From: Fundicoccus culcitae
GTDB taxonomy: Bacteria > Bacillota > Bacilli > Lactobacillales > Aerococcaceae
DNA: 64,000 bases
Assembly: GCF_024661895.1 (NCBI RefSeq)
Contig: NZ_CP102453.1
Location: 3,160,941 to 3,224,940 of the forward strand
Direction: 5' to 3'
The notes beneath the pieces were generated by a model. It was not told the DNA's origin, did no database searches, and saw only the letters and a list, made by a program, of their open reading frames with translations. Positions 33,729 to 44,025 of this stretch are shown one piece after another; position 1 is the stretch's first letter; each line of letters begins with the position of its first letter. The position numbers and the translations under genes were made by a program.

Positions 33729-34748
33729 GTGGAGTATCAAAAAGTAATTCAAGAAATTAAACGCGGTCAAATTCAACCGCTTTATTTTGTGTATGGTTCT
33801 GAGCAATACTTAAGGCAATCTTTTATCGATCAATTACTAAATCAACTGGATGATAGCACAGAATTAGATATAAGTCGATTTGATTATGATGAAGTGTCAA
33901 TGGATTTAATTCTAGATGAAGCCGAAATGTTTTCCTTTTTCTCTGACTATCGTGTAATTATCGTAAATCAGTTTGAACTATTAACGACAACACCAAATAG
34001 TAAAATATCCGACCAAGAAATCAAACGACTTATGGCGTATATCGATGACCCTAATCCTGCTACTTATTTAATTTTTATTCAACATCAAGATAAAATAGAT
34101 AAACGTAAAAAAATCAGTAAAGCTTTTCAAAAGAAAGTGATGCAGGTTGATGTAACACCGTTAGAAGAAAAAGAAGTCAAATATTTTATACAAACTTATA
34201 TTAAAGAAGCAAATATCGATATGACACGCGAAGCCCTAACTGAACTTTTACAGCGTGTGGGCTATCAATTGACTCAAACAATGACTGAGCTAAACAAGTT
34301 AGCGACTTATGCAAAATCGGGACAACCCATTACGGTACAAACAGTTCGCGCTTTAGTTCCACGAACATTGGAATCGGATGTTTTTGAATTGGTTAATGCT
34401 TTAATTGCTAAGCAAGTTGATAAAGCGACTCAAATTTATCAAGATTTACTTCTTTTAAAGAATGAACCAATTGCCTTACATGCCTTGATTGTTTCGCAAT
34501 TTCGAATTATTATCCAAACAAAAATCTTAGCTCAAAATGGCTTTCAAGCTGCTAGTATTGCCGAACAACTGGCAATCCATCCTTATCGCGTACAATTAGC
34601 GTTACAAACGGGAAAATCGATGTCCCTTAAGTCTTTAAGTACTTTTTATCAATCGTTAGTGAAAGCTGATTTACAGATGAAAACCGGTGAAGGACCAAAA
34701 GAAATTCATTTTTATATGTTGTTAATTCGCTTAATTCAAATGGCTTAA
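33729..34748 (+). CDS. holA: DNA polymerase III subunit delta
   Basis: The clamp-loader subunit that opens the sliding clamp. The 339 residues begin with IKRGQIQPLYFVYGSEQYLRQSF, a typical degenerate P-loop region, followed by a VDVTPLEEKEVKYFIQTYI linker segment and a C-terminal domain with LVPRTLESDVFELVNAL and HPYRVQLALQ. GTG 33729 follows a strong AAGGAGGT. It is transcribed alone, converging with rpsT, an arrangement common in Firmicutes. Confidence 0.94.
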   Translation: MEYQKVIQEIKRGQIQPLYFVYGSEQYLRQSFIDQLLNQLDDSTELDISRFDYDEVSMDLILDEAEMFSFFSDYRVIIVNQFELLTTTPNSKISDQEIKRLMAYIDDPNPATYLIFIQHQDKIDKRKKISKAFQKKVMQVDVTPLEEKEVKYFIQTYIKEANIDMTREALTELLQRVGYQLTQTMTELNKLATYAKSGQPITVQTVRALVPRTLESDVFELVNALIAKQVDKATQIYQDLLLLKNEPIALHALIVSQFRIIIQTKILAQNGFQAASIAEQLAIHPYRVQLALQTGKSMSLKSLSTFYQSLVKADLQMKTGEGPKEIHFYMLLIRLIQMA

Positions 34749-34762
34749 TCACTCAAAGTATC

Positions 34763-34793
34763 AAAAAAGACGATGTCGGCTGACATCGTCTTT
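34763..34793. terminator. Bidirectional terminator between holA and rpsT
   Basis: AAAGACGATGTC pairs perfectly with GACATCGTCTTT around a 4-base loop. The longer A/T run is on the side that serves rpsT. Confidence 0.9.
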
Positions 34794-34804
34794 AAAACTT
34801 AAAT

Positions 34805-35068
34805 TTAAGCTTTTTGTGTATTTAATAAATGCGTTAAACGTGATTTATCACGTTGAGCTTTATTTTTATGAATTAAACCTTTTGTTGCTGCAGAATCTAA
34901 TTCTGAAATAGCTGAGCGAAGTAATGCTTGAGCATCACCTTCACCAGTTTCTACCGCTTTACGGTAATTTTTAATTGACGTACGCATTTTTGAAATATGA
35001 TTACGGTTATGTTCAGTTTTAGTAGCAGTCTGACGGATACGTTTAATCGCTGATGGATTATTAGCCAT
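34805..35068 (-). CDS. rpsT: 30S ribosomal protein S20
   Basis: A small basic ribosomal protein (87 residues) binding 16S rRNA. It begins MANNPSAIKRIRQT and contains MRTSIKNYRKAVETG and KGLIHKNKAQRDKSRLTHLLN, which are typical of S20. The start follows AAAGAGGTG. Its own promoter lies about 60-90 bases upstream. Confidence 0.97.
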   Translation of the reverse strand: MANNPSAIKRIRQTATKTEHNRNHISKMRTSIKNYRKAVETGEGDAQALLRSAISELDSAATKGLIHKNKAQRDKSRLTHLLNTQKA

Positions 35069-35130
35069 GTGGCGTCACCTCTTTCTCTTCATTTTGTTAA
35101 GCCTATATCTAAACTTAATCAACATTAGAC

Positions 35131-35160
35131 ATTATACATGAACTCAGAACTAATATGCAA
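35131..35160 (-). promoter_or_regulatory. Probable promoter of rpsT
   Basis: On the reverse strand TTGCAT (35160-35155) is followed after 18 bases by a perfect TATAAT (35136-35131). Confidence 0.65.
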
Positions 35161-35204
35161 TAAAAAAATGCTATTTACTAAAAAAACAACAAAATACTGG
35201 ATGG

Positions 35205-35235
35205 ATTTGCGAGAAAACAAATGCCACTCGCAAAT
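35205..35235. repeat. Inverted repeat upstream of uvrB
   Basis: ATTTGCGAG and CTCGCAAAT form a perfect 9-bp dyad with a 13-base spacer, about 105 bases before uvrB. No T-run follows. It is not a LexA box. Confidence 0.55.
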
Positions 35236-35339
35236 AACTATCATAATCTTTACAAAAATTATTAAAATAGTCTATAACAACTAGAGTATCAATAAAAAAA
35301 AGAGTATACTATGATTTGCTAATCAGAAAGGAAGATTCT

Positions 35340-37334
35340 ATGCCAGAATTTAAATTAGTATCACCTTATCAACCGAGTGGGGATCAACCTACAGCTATTA
35401 ATAAATTGGTTGAAGGTATTAAAGCGCATAAACGTGAACAAGTATTGTTAGGTGCGACAGGAACGGGTAAAACTTATACCGTTGCCAATGTTATCCAAGA
35501 AGTTCAAAAACCAACACTTGTTTTAGCGCATAATAAAACATTAGCTGGGCAATTGTATAGTGAGTTATTAGAATTCTTTCCTGAAAATTCGGTTGAATAT
35601 TTTGTTTCTTATTACGATTATTATCAACCTGAAGCCTATGTGCCTGCTTCAGACACCTATATAGAAAAAGAATCAAGTGTTAACGATGAAATTGATAAGT
35701 TACGCCATTCGGCATCGTCGGCTTTAATTGAACGGCGTGATGTGATTGTCGTAGCTTCTGTTTCATGTATTTATGGTTTAGTTGACCCTGAAAACTATCG
35801 TGAACACGTTCTATCGTTACGTGCTGGACAAGAAATTAGTCGTCAAGAAGTTCTTGCTCGTTTGGTAGAAATGCAATATGTGCGTAATGATATTGATTTT
35901 CAACGCGGTACCTTCCGAGTGAGAGGCGATGTCATTGAAGTCTTTTTAGCCTCACGCGATAGAGAAGTAATTCGAATTGAATTTTTTGGTGATGAAATTG
36001 AACGCATCCGTGAAGTAGATGTATTGACGGGCGAAATCAAAAATGATGTGGCTCATTATCCAATCTATCCTGCTACTCACTTTGTGGCAAATAATGATCA
36101 AATTACGGCGGCAGTCGAATCGATTAGAGCGGAATTAGAAGAACGTTTGGTTGAGTTACGTAATGAAAACAAACTACTCGAGGCACAAAGGTTAGAACAA
36201 CGAACCAATTACGATATTGAAATGTTGTTAGAAATGGGATATTGTAATGGTATCGAAAACTATTCACGTCATATGGATGGTCGAGCTCCCGGACAAGCGC
36301 CCTATACATTGTTGGATTTCTTTCCGGATGATTATCTCATCGTTATCGATGAATCGCATATCACCATGTCGCAAATTAGGGGGATGTATAATGGTGACCG
36401 TGCCCGTAAACAACAGTTAGTCGATTACGGATTTCGTTTACCTAGTGCTATCGATAATCGACCCTTGAAGCTCGAAGAATTTGAAGAACGTGTCAATCAA
36501 ATTTTGTATATTTCAGCTACCCCGGGACCCTACGAACTTGAACATACGCATGGCGAGTACGTTGAACAGATTATACGACCTACAGGCTTATTGGATCCAA
36601 TTGTTGAAGTTAGACCGATTAAAGGACAAATTGATGATTTGGTGAATGAAATCCATCTGCGTGTTGAATTAGATCAAAGGGTTTTCATAACGACTTTAAC
36701 GAAGAAAATGTCTGAGGATTTAACGGATTATCTCAAAGAACTCGATATAAAAGTGAAATATTTACATAGTGATATAAAAACATTAGAGCGAACAGAAATT
36801 ATCCGTGAATTACGTTTAGGGGTGTTTGATGTTTTAGTCGGGATTAACCTACTACGAGAAGGGTTAGACGTTCCTGAAGTATCACTTGTGGCTATCTTAG
36901 ATGCTGATAAAGAAGGTTTTTTAAGAAGCGAACGTTCTTTAGTTCAAACCATTGGTCGTGCAGCACGTAATGCAGAGGGGAAAGTTATTATGTATGCTGA
37001 CCATATGACGCAATCAATGGAAAATGCCATCTCAGAAACTAACCGTCGTCGTGAGATTCAACAGGCTTATAATACAGAGCATGGGATTGTTCCAAAAACA
37101 ATTAAGAAAGACATTCGTGATTCAATTCGTATAACCACTGAAGTCGAATCAGAAGATAAACAAGAGAATATCTTAGTTCAATTCAAACAACTTTCGCGTC
37201 TGCAACGTGAAGAAGAATTAGAACGCTTAACGATGGAAATGAAACAATATGCAAAAGATATGAATTTCGAAGCTGCAGCAGATATTCGCGATATCATTAT
37301 GGAATTAAAAGCGACATATTTTAAGAAAAAATAA
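35340..37334 (+). CDS. uvrB: UvrABC system protein B
   Basis: The damage-verifying helicase subunit of nucleotide excision repair. The 664 residues contain Walker [11 protein letters not shown] at 38-47, the beta-hairpin region ([12 protein letters not shown]), [63 protein letters not shown] and a C-terminal UVR domain ([22 protein letters not shown]). ATG 35340 follows GAAAGGAAG; an earlier in-frame ATG at 35316 is rejected. A TATACT at 35305-35310 may be its -10. uvrA is not adjacent. Confidence 0.97.
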   Translation: MPEFKLVSPYQPSGDQPTAINKLVEGIKAHKREQVLLGATGTGKTYTVANVIQEVQKPTLVLAHNKTLAGQLYSELLEFFPENSVEYFVSYYDYYQPEAYVPASDTYIEKESSVNDEIDKLRHSASSALIERRDVIVVASVSCIYGLVDPENYREHVLSLRAGQEISRQEVLARLVEMQYVRNDIDFQRGTFRVRGDVIEVFLASRDREVIRIEFFGDEIERIREVDVLTGEIKNDVAHYPIYPATHFVANNDQITAAVESIRAELEERLVELRNENKLLEAQRLEQRTNYDIEMLLEMGYCNGIENYSRHMDGRAPGQAPYTLLDFFPDDYLIVIDESHITMSQIRGMYNGDRARKQQLVDYGFRLPSAIDNRPLKLEEFEERVNQILYISATPGPYELEHTHGEYVEQIIRPTGLLDPIVEVRPIKGQIDDLVNEIHLRVELDQRVFITTLTKKMSEDLTDYLKELDIKVKYLHSDIKTLERTEIIRELRLGVFDVLVGINLLREGLDVPEVSLVAILDADKEGFLRSERSLVQTIGRAARNAEGKVIMYADHMTQSMENAISETNRRREIQQAYNTEHGIVPKTIKKDIRDSIRITTEVESEDKQENILVQFKQLSRLQREEELERLTMEMKQYAKDMNFEAAADIRDIIMELKATYFKKK

Positions 37335-37361
37335 ATTAGATGTGAAAACGGGGGGTTAAGG

Positions 37362-39383
37362 ATGTCAAAAAAGCGTATTTTAAGTTTTGATGCCTTAAAA
37401 GGGATAAGTATTATAGCTATCATCGCATACCATTTGTACCCGCAAATAGTTCCAGGTGGCTTTTTGATGGTTAATACTTTTTTTGTCTTAGCTGGTTTTT
37501 TTGTGGGTCGCAAACTTGAATCCATCGAATTGAAGGATAATAAAATTAATTGGAAGGCTGTTTGGCGATATATCAAACAAACGGTTGGACGGATATTTAT
37601 TCCGCTCTTATGGATGATTATGTTAATCGTTTTTGGTTTATTAATTTTTAATCCACGCGAGTTAACCTATATGCGGACAGAAATTTTAGCGAGTTTATTT
37701 TTGGTGAATAACTTCTTCCAAATAAATGCTGAACGCTCATATTTTGTACAGATGACCGATGCCTCGCCTTTTACCCATTTATGGTACAACTCTTTATATA
37801 TTCAGTTTTTCTTAATTACCATTCCTTTAGTTTTAATCATGAAACGGTTAAAATTTTCTATTCCTTTTAAGGGGATTATCTGGTCAATTATCATTTTATT
37901 AAGCCATGCTTTGATCATTTTACAGTATGTGCCAGGCGAAGATCCAACGAATGTCTATTATGGTTTAGGCACACGTTACTCCTCTTTTGCGATTGGTGTG
38001 GGTGCCGTCTACTATATTCCTATTATTTTGAATGCATTAAATAGATTTTCTTTTAAGCAATTTATTTATCGTTTTATCTCCATTGTGAGTTTTTTAGTGA
38101 CGATTGGTTTGATTTTTATGGTAACGGATCAAAGTCCCTTAACATATTACTTTTGGATGCCATTATACTCTATAGCCAATTTCTTATTGATTTTTAGTTT
38201 AACTATAAGAGAACCAATTATTTCATGGTTATTGAGTAATCAACTATTAGTGATGATTGGTCAGCGGTCATACTCATTTTATTTATGGTACTATCCAATC
38301 ATCGTATTCTATATGGGCTATACTAGAGAATATCCATTAGTCTATTTACAAATCGCATCCATTATTACGATTTTTGTGATGGGTGAATTGTTTTACCAAT
38401 TGGTTGAACAGCCAAAATTTGCGGTTGCATTTGGTCAAGATTTGAACTTTAAAGACAGTTGGCGCAATTTAAAAGCTGCCATTTCACTACGACAATTTAA
38501 ACCGATGTATTTGTTTCGTAGTTTAGCGGTTTTAGTTTTAATTGGCTTCTTTGCCTTTATTATGATTTTTATCGCTAACGACTATGTGCCTTTAGCTCAA
38601 TTTGACTTAGAGTATCGCATGCGCCAGCAGATGACCAACGTACAAAATTTACCGTTGCCTGCAGAACAAAAGATGATATCAACATCGTCAATGATTGCTC
38701 AGATGGATGATACACTAGGTTCTTATTTCGTTAATGATTTTGAGACGACTGATCGACTCGTCGAACTTCAACGTCAAGCCATTGAAGTAACGCGAAATGA
38801 AGCCGTGTTGAGTGACCAAATCGATGAGAATCGTGCTATTTTAGATTCAATCGATGCCGCCAACCCTTTCTACTCTCGCAACTTGTCACCCAAAGAGTTA
38901 ATCTTTGCGGCTCAAACGCCTGTAACGTTTTTTGGTGATTCCTTAGTCTATATTAGTGCCCCCTATGCTCTCGACTTATTCCAATCAAGCAATGAATTTG
39001 GCTATGGTAGTTTACAAATTTATGATGCGACGTCAATTTTAGTTGATTTAATCAATCAAGGTGTTGTTAATGATATTTTGGTCATCAATCTTGGAACGAA
39101 CGCTTCATTAACAGATGAAGCTATGGTTGACTTGATTGAAGCAGCTGGAAAGAGAGAATTGTTCTTTGTTAATACGAATTCAGCGGTTCAACATATTGAA
39201 GAAGTGAATAGTATTATTGCGGATTTTGCTAGTCGTTATGACAACGTCCATGAGATTGATTGGCATAGTTATCAACAAGGACACCCCGAATGGTATACAT
39301 GGGATGAAATTCATCATAGTGAAGAAGGTAGAGATCAATTTGCGATTTTAGTTGCACGCGAACTCTATAAATTCTACAATTAG
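37362..39383 (+). CDS. OatA-like peptidoglycan/cell-surface O-acetyltransferase
   Basis: A two-domain membrane acyltransferase of 673 residues. The N-terminal acyltransferase-3 domain (residues 1-400) has about ten helices and the motifs ILSFDALKGISIIAIIAYH and YSFYLWYYPIIVF. One more helix at about 386-408 is followed by an extracellular SGNH domain from about residue 515, with the nucleophile in FFGDSLVY and the Asp-His pair in WDEIHHSEEG. In OatA this architecture O-acetylates muramic acid and gives lysozyme resistance. It follows uvrB after 27 bases and may be partly co-transcribed. Other acceptors, such as teichoic or polysaccharide polymers, are possible. Confidence 0.88.
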   Translation: MSKKRILSFDALKGISIIAIIAYHLYPQIVPGGFLMVNTFFVLAGFFVGRKLESIELKDNKINWKAVWRYIKQTVGRIFIPLLWMIMLIVFGLLIFNPRELTYMRTEILASLFLVNNFFQINAERSYFVQMTDASPFTHLWYNSLYIQFFLITIPLVLIMKRLKFSIPFKGIIWSIIILLSHALIILQYVPGEDPTNVYYGLGTRYSSFAIGVGAVYYIPIILNALNRFSFKQFIYRFISIVSFLVTIGLIFMVTDQSPLTYYFWMPLYSIANFLLIFSLTIREPIISWLLSNQLLVMIGQRSYSFYLWYYPIIVFYMGYTREYPLVYLQIASIITIFVMGELFYQLVEQPKFAVAFGQDLNFKDSWRNLKAAISLRQFKPMYLFRSLAVLVLIGFFAFIMIFIANDYVPLAQFDLEYRMRQQMTNVQNLPLPAEQKMISTSSMIAQMDDTLGSYFVNDFETTDRLVELQRQAIEVTRNEAVLSDQIDENRAILDSIDAANPFYSRNLSPKELIFAAQTPVTFFGDSLVYISAPYALDLFQSSNEFGYGSLQIYDATSILVDLINQGVVNDILVINLGTNASLTDEAMVDLIEAAGKRELFFVNTNSAVQHIEEVNSIIADFASRYDNVHEIDWHSYQQGHPEWYTWDEIHHSEEGRDQFAILVARELYKFYN

Positions 39384-39444
39384 TAGCTCTCTAGATATCC
39401 GCTTCAAATGGGGCAGGAGATACCAGTGGATATTGCATCGGAAA

Positions 39445-39560
39445 ACTCGTTAAAACTATTGCAATTTGGATATATTTAGTGTAAATTGTATTAGCGTGGT
39501 CAAATGTTGCTGTTATGATACCGATGTTTGGTTACCTTACCCATGCTCAGTTTAACGAGT
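39445..39560 (+). promoter_or_regulatory. Long-range inverted repeat in the rpsO leader region
   Basis: ACTCGTTAAAACT (39445-39457) can pair with AGTTTAACGAGT (39549-39560) apart from one bulged base. The region between oatA and rpsO is 226 bases and holds no gene. S15 often binds its own mRNA leader, so an autoregulatory structure is plausible. A possible promoter (TTGCAA-17-TAAATT near 39459) would start inside the element, which weakens the RNA explanation. Confidence 0.35.
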
Positions 39561-39609
39561 CACCTACGTTTTACTTGGTATGAGGCTTATTAAGAAAGAG
39601 GTGAATGAG

Positions 39610-39879
39610 ATGGCATTAACAAAAGCACAAAAGAACGAAATCATTCGTGAATATGCAACTCATGAAGGAGATACAGGTTCACCAGAAGTACAAATTGCTG
39701 TACTAACGGCTGAAATCAACTTACTAAATGAGCACCGCAGCGTTCATAAAAAAGATTTTCATTCTTATCGTGGACTAATGAAAAAAGTCGGACATCGTCG
39801 TAATCTTTTAGCGTATTTACGTGAAAAAGATGTTCAACGATATCGTGTACTAATTCAACGATTAGGTTTACGTCGTTAA
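39610..39879 (+). CDS. rpsO: 30S ribosomal protein S15
   Basis: An 89-residue primary 16S rRNA-binding protein. It begins [33 protein letters not shown] and contains [29 protein letters not shown] 39610 is taken because AAGAGGTGA precedes it; an in-frame ATG at 39580 would add ten residues not found in S15. It is followed by a terminator and pnp, the classic rpsO-pnp order. Confidence 0.97.
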   Translation: MALTKAQKNEIIREYATHEGDTGSPEVQIAVLTAEINLLNEHRSVHKKDFHSYRGLMKKVGHRRNLLAYLREKDVQRYRVLIQRLGLRR

Positions 39880-39889
39880 TCCAATAAAT

Positions 39890-39914
39890 AGGATGGCCAA
39901 CGCCATCCTTTTTT
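39890..39914 (+). terminator. Terminator after rpsO
   Basis: AGGATGGC and GCCATCCT form an 8-bp stem around a 4-base loop, followed by TTTTTT. Confidence 0.9.
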
Positions 39915-39946
39915 CTTATGTATTAAGCTTGTTATGAAAGAAAAAA

Positions 39947-40025
39947 TTTCGGAGACGATACTACTATGCAATTATGAGTTAGTTTACTAACAACTAATTG
40001 ATACTTGTTTAGTAGTCCTCCGAAA
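39947..40025 (+). promoter_or_regulatory. Long hairpin in the pnp leader
   Basis: TTTCGGAG (39947-39954) pairs with CTCCGAAA (40018-40025); inside, ACTACT (39960-39965) pairs with AGTAGT (40011-40016), and further in GTTAGT pairs with ACTAAC. The element ends about 20 bases before the pnp start. It recalls the pnp leader hairpin of enterobacteria, which is cleaved by RNase III and used by PNPase for autoregulation; the same role here is inference. Confidence 0.7.
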
Positions 40026-40044
40026 AATAAAAAGGAGCGTAAAA

Positions 40045-42144
40045 ATGGAGAAAAAAGTTTACCACACAACAGTTGGTGGGCGCCCGTTGAGTGTCGAAAT
40101 TGGTGAATTAGCCAAGCAAGCAAATGGAGCCGTTTTAGTTCGTTATGGGGATACGGTGGTATTATCAGCAGTTGTTGCCTCTAAAAGACCAAGTATGGGG
40201 GATTTCTTCCCTTTAACAGTAAACTATATTGAAAAAATGTATGCAGTGGGTAAAGTCCCTGGTGGCTTTATTAAGCGTGAAGGTCGGCCTTCTGAAACAG
40301 CTACTTTGACAAGTCGTTTAATTGACCGTCCATTACGTCCTATGTTCCCTGAAGGTGTACGTAATGAAATTCAAGTGACTAATACGGTTTTATCAGTTGA
40401 CCAAGATCATTCACCTGAAATGGCAGCTATGTTAGGGTCATCTTTAGCCGTTGCTGTATCAGACATTCCTTTTGATGGACCGATTGCCGGCGTAAATGTT
40501 GGTCGTGTGAATGGTGAATTAATTATTAACCCTAATGTTGAACAAACAGAAGCATCTGATATTGCTCTAACTGTTGCTGGGACTTCAACAGCTATCAACA
40601 TGGTTGAAAGTAGTGCAGCAGAAGTATCTGAGGAAGATATGCTTGAAGCCTTGATGTTTGGGCATGAAGCCATTAAAGAACTTAACCAATTCCAAAGTGA
40701 TATCGTAGCTGAAATTGGTAAAGAAAAATTTGAATTTGTCCTAGCAGAAATCAATCCAGAAATTAATGAACAGGTAAAAGCACTATTCAAAGAACCCATG
40801 GTAAAGGCTATTCAAACACAAGAAAAATTAGCCCGCGAAGAAGCCGTCAATGATGTGATGGAAAATGCTATGATTTACTTTGAAGAAAAATATTTATTAG
40901 ATGCAGATATTGCCAATATCTTAAAAGATGTTAATGCTGCTTTACATGATTTGGAAAAAGATGAAGTTCGTCGTTTAATAACCAAAGAACGTATAAGACC
41001 AGACGGGCGTCAAATTGATGAAATTCGACCTTTATCTTCATCGGTAGGTTTATTACCAAGAGTTCATGGTTCCGGATTATTCACGCGTGGACAAACGCAA
41101 GTCCTAACAGCAGCTACTTTAGCTCCCTTAGGAGAGCATCAAGTCATTGATGGCTTAGGTAGTGAAGAAGCTAAACGTTTCATACACCATTATAATTTCC
41201 CTAATTTTTCAGTAGGTGAAACAGGTCGTACAGGTAGTCCAGGTCGTCGTGAAATCGGGCATGGTGCTTTAGGTGAGCGTGCCTTAAAACAAGTTATTCC
41301 AAGTGTTGAAGAGTTTCCTTATACCATTCGTTTAGTCTCAGAAGTTTTAGAATCGAATGGTTCATCTTCGCAAGCCAGTATTTGTGCAGGAACATTAGCC
41401 TTAATGGATGCGGGTGTGCCAATCAAGGCTCCTGTTGCTGGTATTGCTATGGGGTTAGTGATGGAAGATGATGACTATACGGTTTTAACCGATATTCAAG
41501 GTTTAGAAGACCATTTGGGTGATATGGACTTTAAAGTAGCTGGGACCGCTAAGGGAATTACCGCTTTACAAATGGATATTAAAATTCAAGGAATTACGCG
41601 CGAGATTTTAGAAGAAGCGCTTGAACAAGCTCAAAAAGCACGTATGGAGATTTTAGAAGAATTAGTCTCTACCATACCAGAGCCTCGTAAAGAATTAAGT
41701 CCTTATGCACCAAAAATTGATATAATGACGATTAATCCAGATAAGATTAAAGTCGTTATCGGTCGTGGTGGCGAAACCATTAATTCAATTATTGATGCAA
41801 CTGGCGTTAAAATTGATATTGACCAATCAGGTGCAGTTAGCATTGCATCTAATGATCAAGATATGATTAATAAAGCCAAATCCATGATTGAAATGCTCGT
41901 TAAGGAAGTTGAAGTTGGCGAAACTTATGAAGGTCCAGTTAAACGCATTGAAAAATTCGGTGCTTTTGTCGAAGTCTTACCCGGCAAAGATGGCTTAGTA
42001 CATATTTCTGAATTAGAACATCATCGTGTCAATAAAGTTGAAGATGTATTAAAATTAGGTGATATAGTTAAAGTTAAAGTCACTGAAATTGATGATAAGG
42101 GACGCATTAATTTATCGCGTAAAGCACTATTACCTCGAGACTAA
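40045..42144 (+). CDS. pnp: Polyribonucleotide nucleotidyltransferase (PNPase)
   Basis: A phosphorolytic 3'-5' exoribonuclease of the degradosome. The 699 residues hold two RNase PH domains ([14 protein letters not shown]; then [15 protein letters not shown] and [26 protein letters not shown]). The conserved [33 protein letters not shown] and [13 protein letters not shown] segments carry the catalytic Asp residues. A KH domain ([17 protein letters not shown]) and an S1 domain ([28 protein letters not shown]) end the protein. AAGGAG precedes the ATG. Confidence 0.98.
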   Translation: MEKKVYHTTVGGRPLSVEIGELAKQANGAVLVRYGDTVVLSAVVASKRPSMGDFFPLTVNYIEKMYAVGKVPGGFIKREGRPSETATLTSRLIDRPLRPMFPEGVRNEIQVTNTVLSVDQDHSPEMAAMLGSSLAVAVSDIPFDGPIAGVNVGRVNGELIINPNVEQTEASDIALTVAGTSTAINMVESSAAEVSEEDMLEALMFGHEAIKELNQFQSDIVAEIGKEKFEFVLAEINPEINEQVKALFKEPMVKAIQTQEKLAREEAVNDVMENAMIYFEEKYLLDADIANILKDVNAALHDLEKDEVRRLITKERIRPDGRQIDEIRPLSSSVGLLPRVHGSGLFTRGQTQVLTAATLAPLGEHQVIDGLGSEEAKRFIHHYNFPNFSVGETGRTGSPGRREIGHGALGERALKQVIPSVEEFPYTIRLVSEVLESNGSSSQASICAGTLALMDAGVPIKAPVAGIAMGLVMEDDDYTVLTDIQGLEDHLGDMDFKVAGTAKGITALQMDIKIQGITREILEEALEQAQKARMEILEELVSTIPEPRKELSPYAPKIDIMTINPDKIKVVIGRGGETINSIIDATGVKIDIDQSGAVSIASNDQDMINKAKSMIEMLVKEVEVGETYEGPVKRIEKFGAFVEVLPGKDGLVHISELEHHRVNKVEDVLKLGDIVKVKVTEIDDKGRINLSRKALLPRD

Positions 42145-42160
42145 TCGCGATTCATATAAC

Positions 42161-42228
42161 TACCATTCTTTCATATGATGAAGACTCATGATTAAAAAGA
42201 GTTTGATTTAGAAAGAATGGTATTTTTG
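42161..42228 (+). terminator. Terminator after pnp
   Basis: TACCATTCTTTC (42161-42172) pairs perfectly with GAAAGAATGGTA (42211-42222), followed by TTTTT. Confidence 0.88.
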
Positions 42229-42251
42229 TTTTTTTCAATCAACCTAAACTA

Positions 42252-42260
42252 TGCTATAAT
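42252..42260 (+). promoter_or_regulatory. Extended -10 promoter of rnjB
   Basis: TGCTATAAT has a perfect TATAAT with the upstream TG. It lies about 70 bases before the start and just after the pnp terminator. No convincing -35 is seen. Confidence 0.55.
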
Positions 42261-42328
42261 AGGCATAATAGATAATACATAAGTATCAGTAAAAAATTAA
42301 AATTATATATATTGTAATGAGGTGGAGA

Positions 42329-44014
42329 ATGAGTACGATTAAAATCATTCCTTTAGGAGGCATCCGAGAGGAAGGAAAAAATTTATATGTTGTTGAGGTT
42401 AATGAATCAATCTTTGTTTTAGATTGTGGTTTAGTGTACCCTGAAGATGAATTATTAGGTATTGATGTTGTCATTCCTGATTTCACCTACTTAGAAGAAA
42501 ATGCTGAACGAGTGGTTGGAATTTTTCTAACCCATGGACATGCTGACTCGGTAGGTGCTTTACCGTATTTATTGGCTTCAGTCGATGTTCCCGTGTTTGG
42601 GACAGAACTGACCATTGAATTAGCGAGTATTTCTGCACGATCACAAGGATTAGAAGATCGCTTAGAAAATTTCTTTAAAATTGATGAAAATACCGAAATA
42701 GAATTTGAAGATGCAACAATTTCGTTTTTTAGAACAACCCATACCATTCCTGACTCGGTTGGGATTGTCGTAAAAACGGATGAAGGTTCGATTGTTTATA
42801 CAGGGGATTTTAAGTTTGATCCCTCAGCTTCTGAAATGTATCAAACTGATTTTGGACGTTTAACCGACATTGGTGAGTCGGGTGTTTTAGCTTTATTAGC
42901 CGATTCAGCTGAAGCTGAAAGTTCGGTAGAAAATGTGAGTGATTTAAAAATCACACAAGAAATTACAGAAACCTTTCGTAATTCATCAGGTCGCGTGATT
43001 GTTGGAACAATTGGTAGTAATATTGCACGTATTCAACAAGTTTTTGATGCGGCTTATGAATCAGGTCGTACGTTATTTATTGCGGGTGAAGAATTATATG
43101 AAATTGTGGATACTGCGATTCAACTGGATAAAATTGTCTTACCCAGTCGTCGTATTATCGGTCAGTTTGATCAATTAGAGAGTACCGAAGATAATAAGGT
43201 AGTCATTTTAGAAACAGGTAGTGCAGGAGAACCCTTGAAGTCTATTCAATCAATGGCTCAAGGTCGACATCCTCAAGTGACAATCAAAGAAGGGGATTTA
43301 GTTTATATTACTTCAACACCTTCAATTGCCATGGAAACCTTAGTGGCTCGTACAACGGATATCGTTTATAGCGTGGGTGGCACTGTCAAAGAAATAACGG
43401 ATAATTTTAAGACATCAGGACATGCTACACCCAATGATTTGAAATTATTAATGAAGTTTATGCAACCCAAATATGTTATTCCCGTTAATGGAGAATATCG
43501 TAAATTAGCAGCCCATGGAAAATTAGCCAATGAAGTAGGTATTTCAAATTCCAATGTGTTTATTGCAGCGCTTGGGGATGTCATTGAGTACAAAAATGGT
43601 ACGATGACGATGACGAAACAAGTACAAGCAGGCGATGTTTTAGTTGATGGGATTGGTGTAGGCGACATTGGTAATGTGGTTTTACGTGACCGTCGTATTT
43701 TAAGTGAAGATGGTATTTTCGTTATTGTGGCTACTATTTCACGTCGTTTAGGCCGTGTTTTAGTTGGACCTCAAATCACATCACGTGGTTTTGTTTATAT
43801 GAAAACAAGTTTAGATCTCATTGAAGCTTGTTCAGATATGACCATCGATATTTTGGAAGAACATTTAGCCAGTGATAACTTCGACTGGAGTAACTTAAAA
43901 AGTGATTTAAGAGAAAAGATTGGGAAGTATTTATTTAAAGAAACCAAACGTCGTCCGGTTGTTTTACCAATCATTATGGAAGCATCTAATTATCAATTAC
44001 CTGAGGAAAGATAA
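42329..44014 (+). CDS. rnjB: Ribonuclease J2-type metallo-beta-lactamase nuclease
   Basis: An RNase J family RNA-processing enzyme of 561 residues with metallo-beta-lactamase, beta-CASP and C-terminal domains. The first metal motif reads HGHADSVG (residues 69-76), where active J1 enzymes have HGHEDHIG, so the fourth ligand is Ser instead of His. The late motif reads PVNGEYR where J1 has PVHGEYR. THTIPDS and YTGDFKFD are kept. These changes match J2-type enzymes, which have weak or no activity alone and partner J1. ATG 42329 follows AGGTGG; an ATG at 42317 is rejected. The J2 label comes from motif comparison, not a tree. Confidence 0.86.
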   Translation: MSTIKIIPLGGIREEGKNLYVVEVNESIFVLDCGLVYPEDELLGIDVVIPDFTYLEENAERVVGIFLTHGHADSVGALPYLLASVDVPVFGTELTIELASISARSQGLEDRLENFFKIDENTEIEFEDATISFFRTTHTIPDSVGIVVKTDEGSIVYTGDFKFDPSASEMYQTDFGRLTDIGESGVLALLADSAEAESSVENVSDLKITQEITETFRNSSGRVIVGTIGSNIARIQQVFDAAYESGRTLFIAGEELYEIVDTAIQLDKIVLPSRRIIGQFDQLESTEDNKVVILETGSAGEPLKSIQSMAQGRHPQVTIKEGDLVYITSTPSIAMETLVARTTDIVYSVGGTVKEITDNFKTSGHATPNDLKLLMKFMQPKYVIPVNGEYRKLAAHGKLANEVGISNSNVFIAALGDVIEYKNGTMTMTKQVQAGDVLVDGIGVGDIGNVVLRDRRILSEDGIFVIVATISRRLGRVLVGPQITSRGFVYMKTSLDLIEACSDMTIDILEEHLASDNFDWSNLKSDLREKIGKYLFKETKRRPVVLPIIMEASNYQLPEER

Positions 44015-44025
44015 GGAGTGTGATT

